The translations under genes and the position numbers were made by a program. 10,285 bases of DNA from an uncultured Bacillota bacterium. Its GTDB lineage: Bacteria; Bacillota_I; Bacilli_A; RFN20; CAG-631. Positions 10,199 to 10,285 of the stretch are shown in pieces. Location: contig CAJJXN010000051.1 of NCBI GenBank assembly GCA_905197115.1, forward strand, positions 1-10,285, in the 5' to 3' direction. The notes under the pieces are model-generated. The model searched no databases, was not told the origin of the DNA, and saw only the letters and a program-made list of their open reading frames with translations. Numbering within the stretch: the stretch's first letter is position 1; the number at the start of each line of letters is the position of its first letter.

Positions 10199-10285
10199 GT
10201 TGTATCACCCATCTCTTTCAAGGTTTCTTCCACGAGGGCATCCTGTATTGTTGTATCAATGGATGCGGCTACCACTTTGCCTGCC
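10186..10285 (-). CDS. atpF: 3' end of F0 ATP synthase subunit b, AtpF (partial)
   Basis: A frame runs in from the right edge for 32 codons and ends at TAG (10186-10188), inside the first codons of atpH. The visible residues (AGKVVAASIDTTIQDALVEE, then TLKEMGDTTWQS) match the C-terminal end expected for an AtpF of the Lachnospiraceae type, and the position before atpH is the standard atp order. Subunit b forms the peripheral stalk; its membrane anchor lies outside the window. The overlap with atpH is 13 bases. Confidence 0.85.

Overview
The window is Bacillota (Firmicutes) DNA. Positions 1 to about 8,720 are AT-rich and most resemble the Erysipelotrichia and related low-GC Bacilli. The grounds are strong AT bias at third codon positions, AAGGAGGT-type ribosome sites, an F1 ATP synthase operon followed by a DUF1146 (YwzB-type) gene, and a SpoIIQ-like gene close behind it, an order that recalls Bacillus. 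From about 8,930 to the right edge the DNA is less AT-rich, with Lachnospiraceae-like protein sequence and codon choice. The two parts join inside atpA, so this is either a real recombinant operon or an assembly chimera.

Layout, left to right. Positions 1-75 hold the terminator of an unseen upstream plus-strand gene. Positions 132-1715 (+) encode an intracellular family-20 beta-N-acetylhexosaminidase, converging on a YigZ/IMPACT-family gene (1749-2360, -); the two share a bidirectional terminator. Next is a lipoprotein of unknown function (2406-3797, -) with its own near-consensus sigma-A promoter and terminator. A SpoIIQ-like LytM-domain protein (3911-4561, -) follows, with the active-site histidine of HxxxD replaced by serine. 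Positions 4644-10285 (-) are the 3' part of an atp operon, in transcription order atpF (3' end only), atpH, atpA, atpG, atpD, atpC, a DUF1146 gene and a four-helix membrane protein of unknown function. The operon closes with a hairpin terminator at 4637-4660.

The five complete atp genes plus partial atpF would make the F1 head, central stalk and peripheral stalk of an F-type ATP synthase; atpB and atpE would lie beyond the right edge. The two small membrane proteins behind atpC are co-transcribed by spacing and may act with the enzyme, but this is inference. SpoIIQ would act at the forespore-mother cell interface if the organism sporulates.

The most notable observation is the atpA mosaic. 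The 14 glutamine codons of its first 238 residues are all CAG, while 15 of the 16 from residue 309 onward are CAA. The change falls in a stretch of almost universally conserved sequence. Gene spacing also changes: atpF/atpH/atpA overlap one another, while every later operon gene is separated by 9-17 bases with a ribosome site in the gap. No CRISPR array, tRNA, rRNA, insertion sequence or defence system was seen, and no gene-free stretch exceeds about 130 bases.
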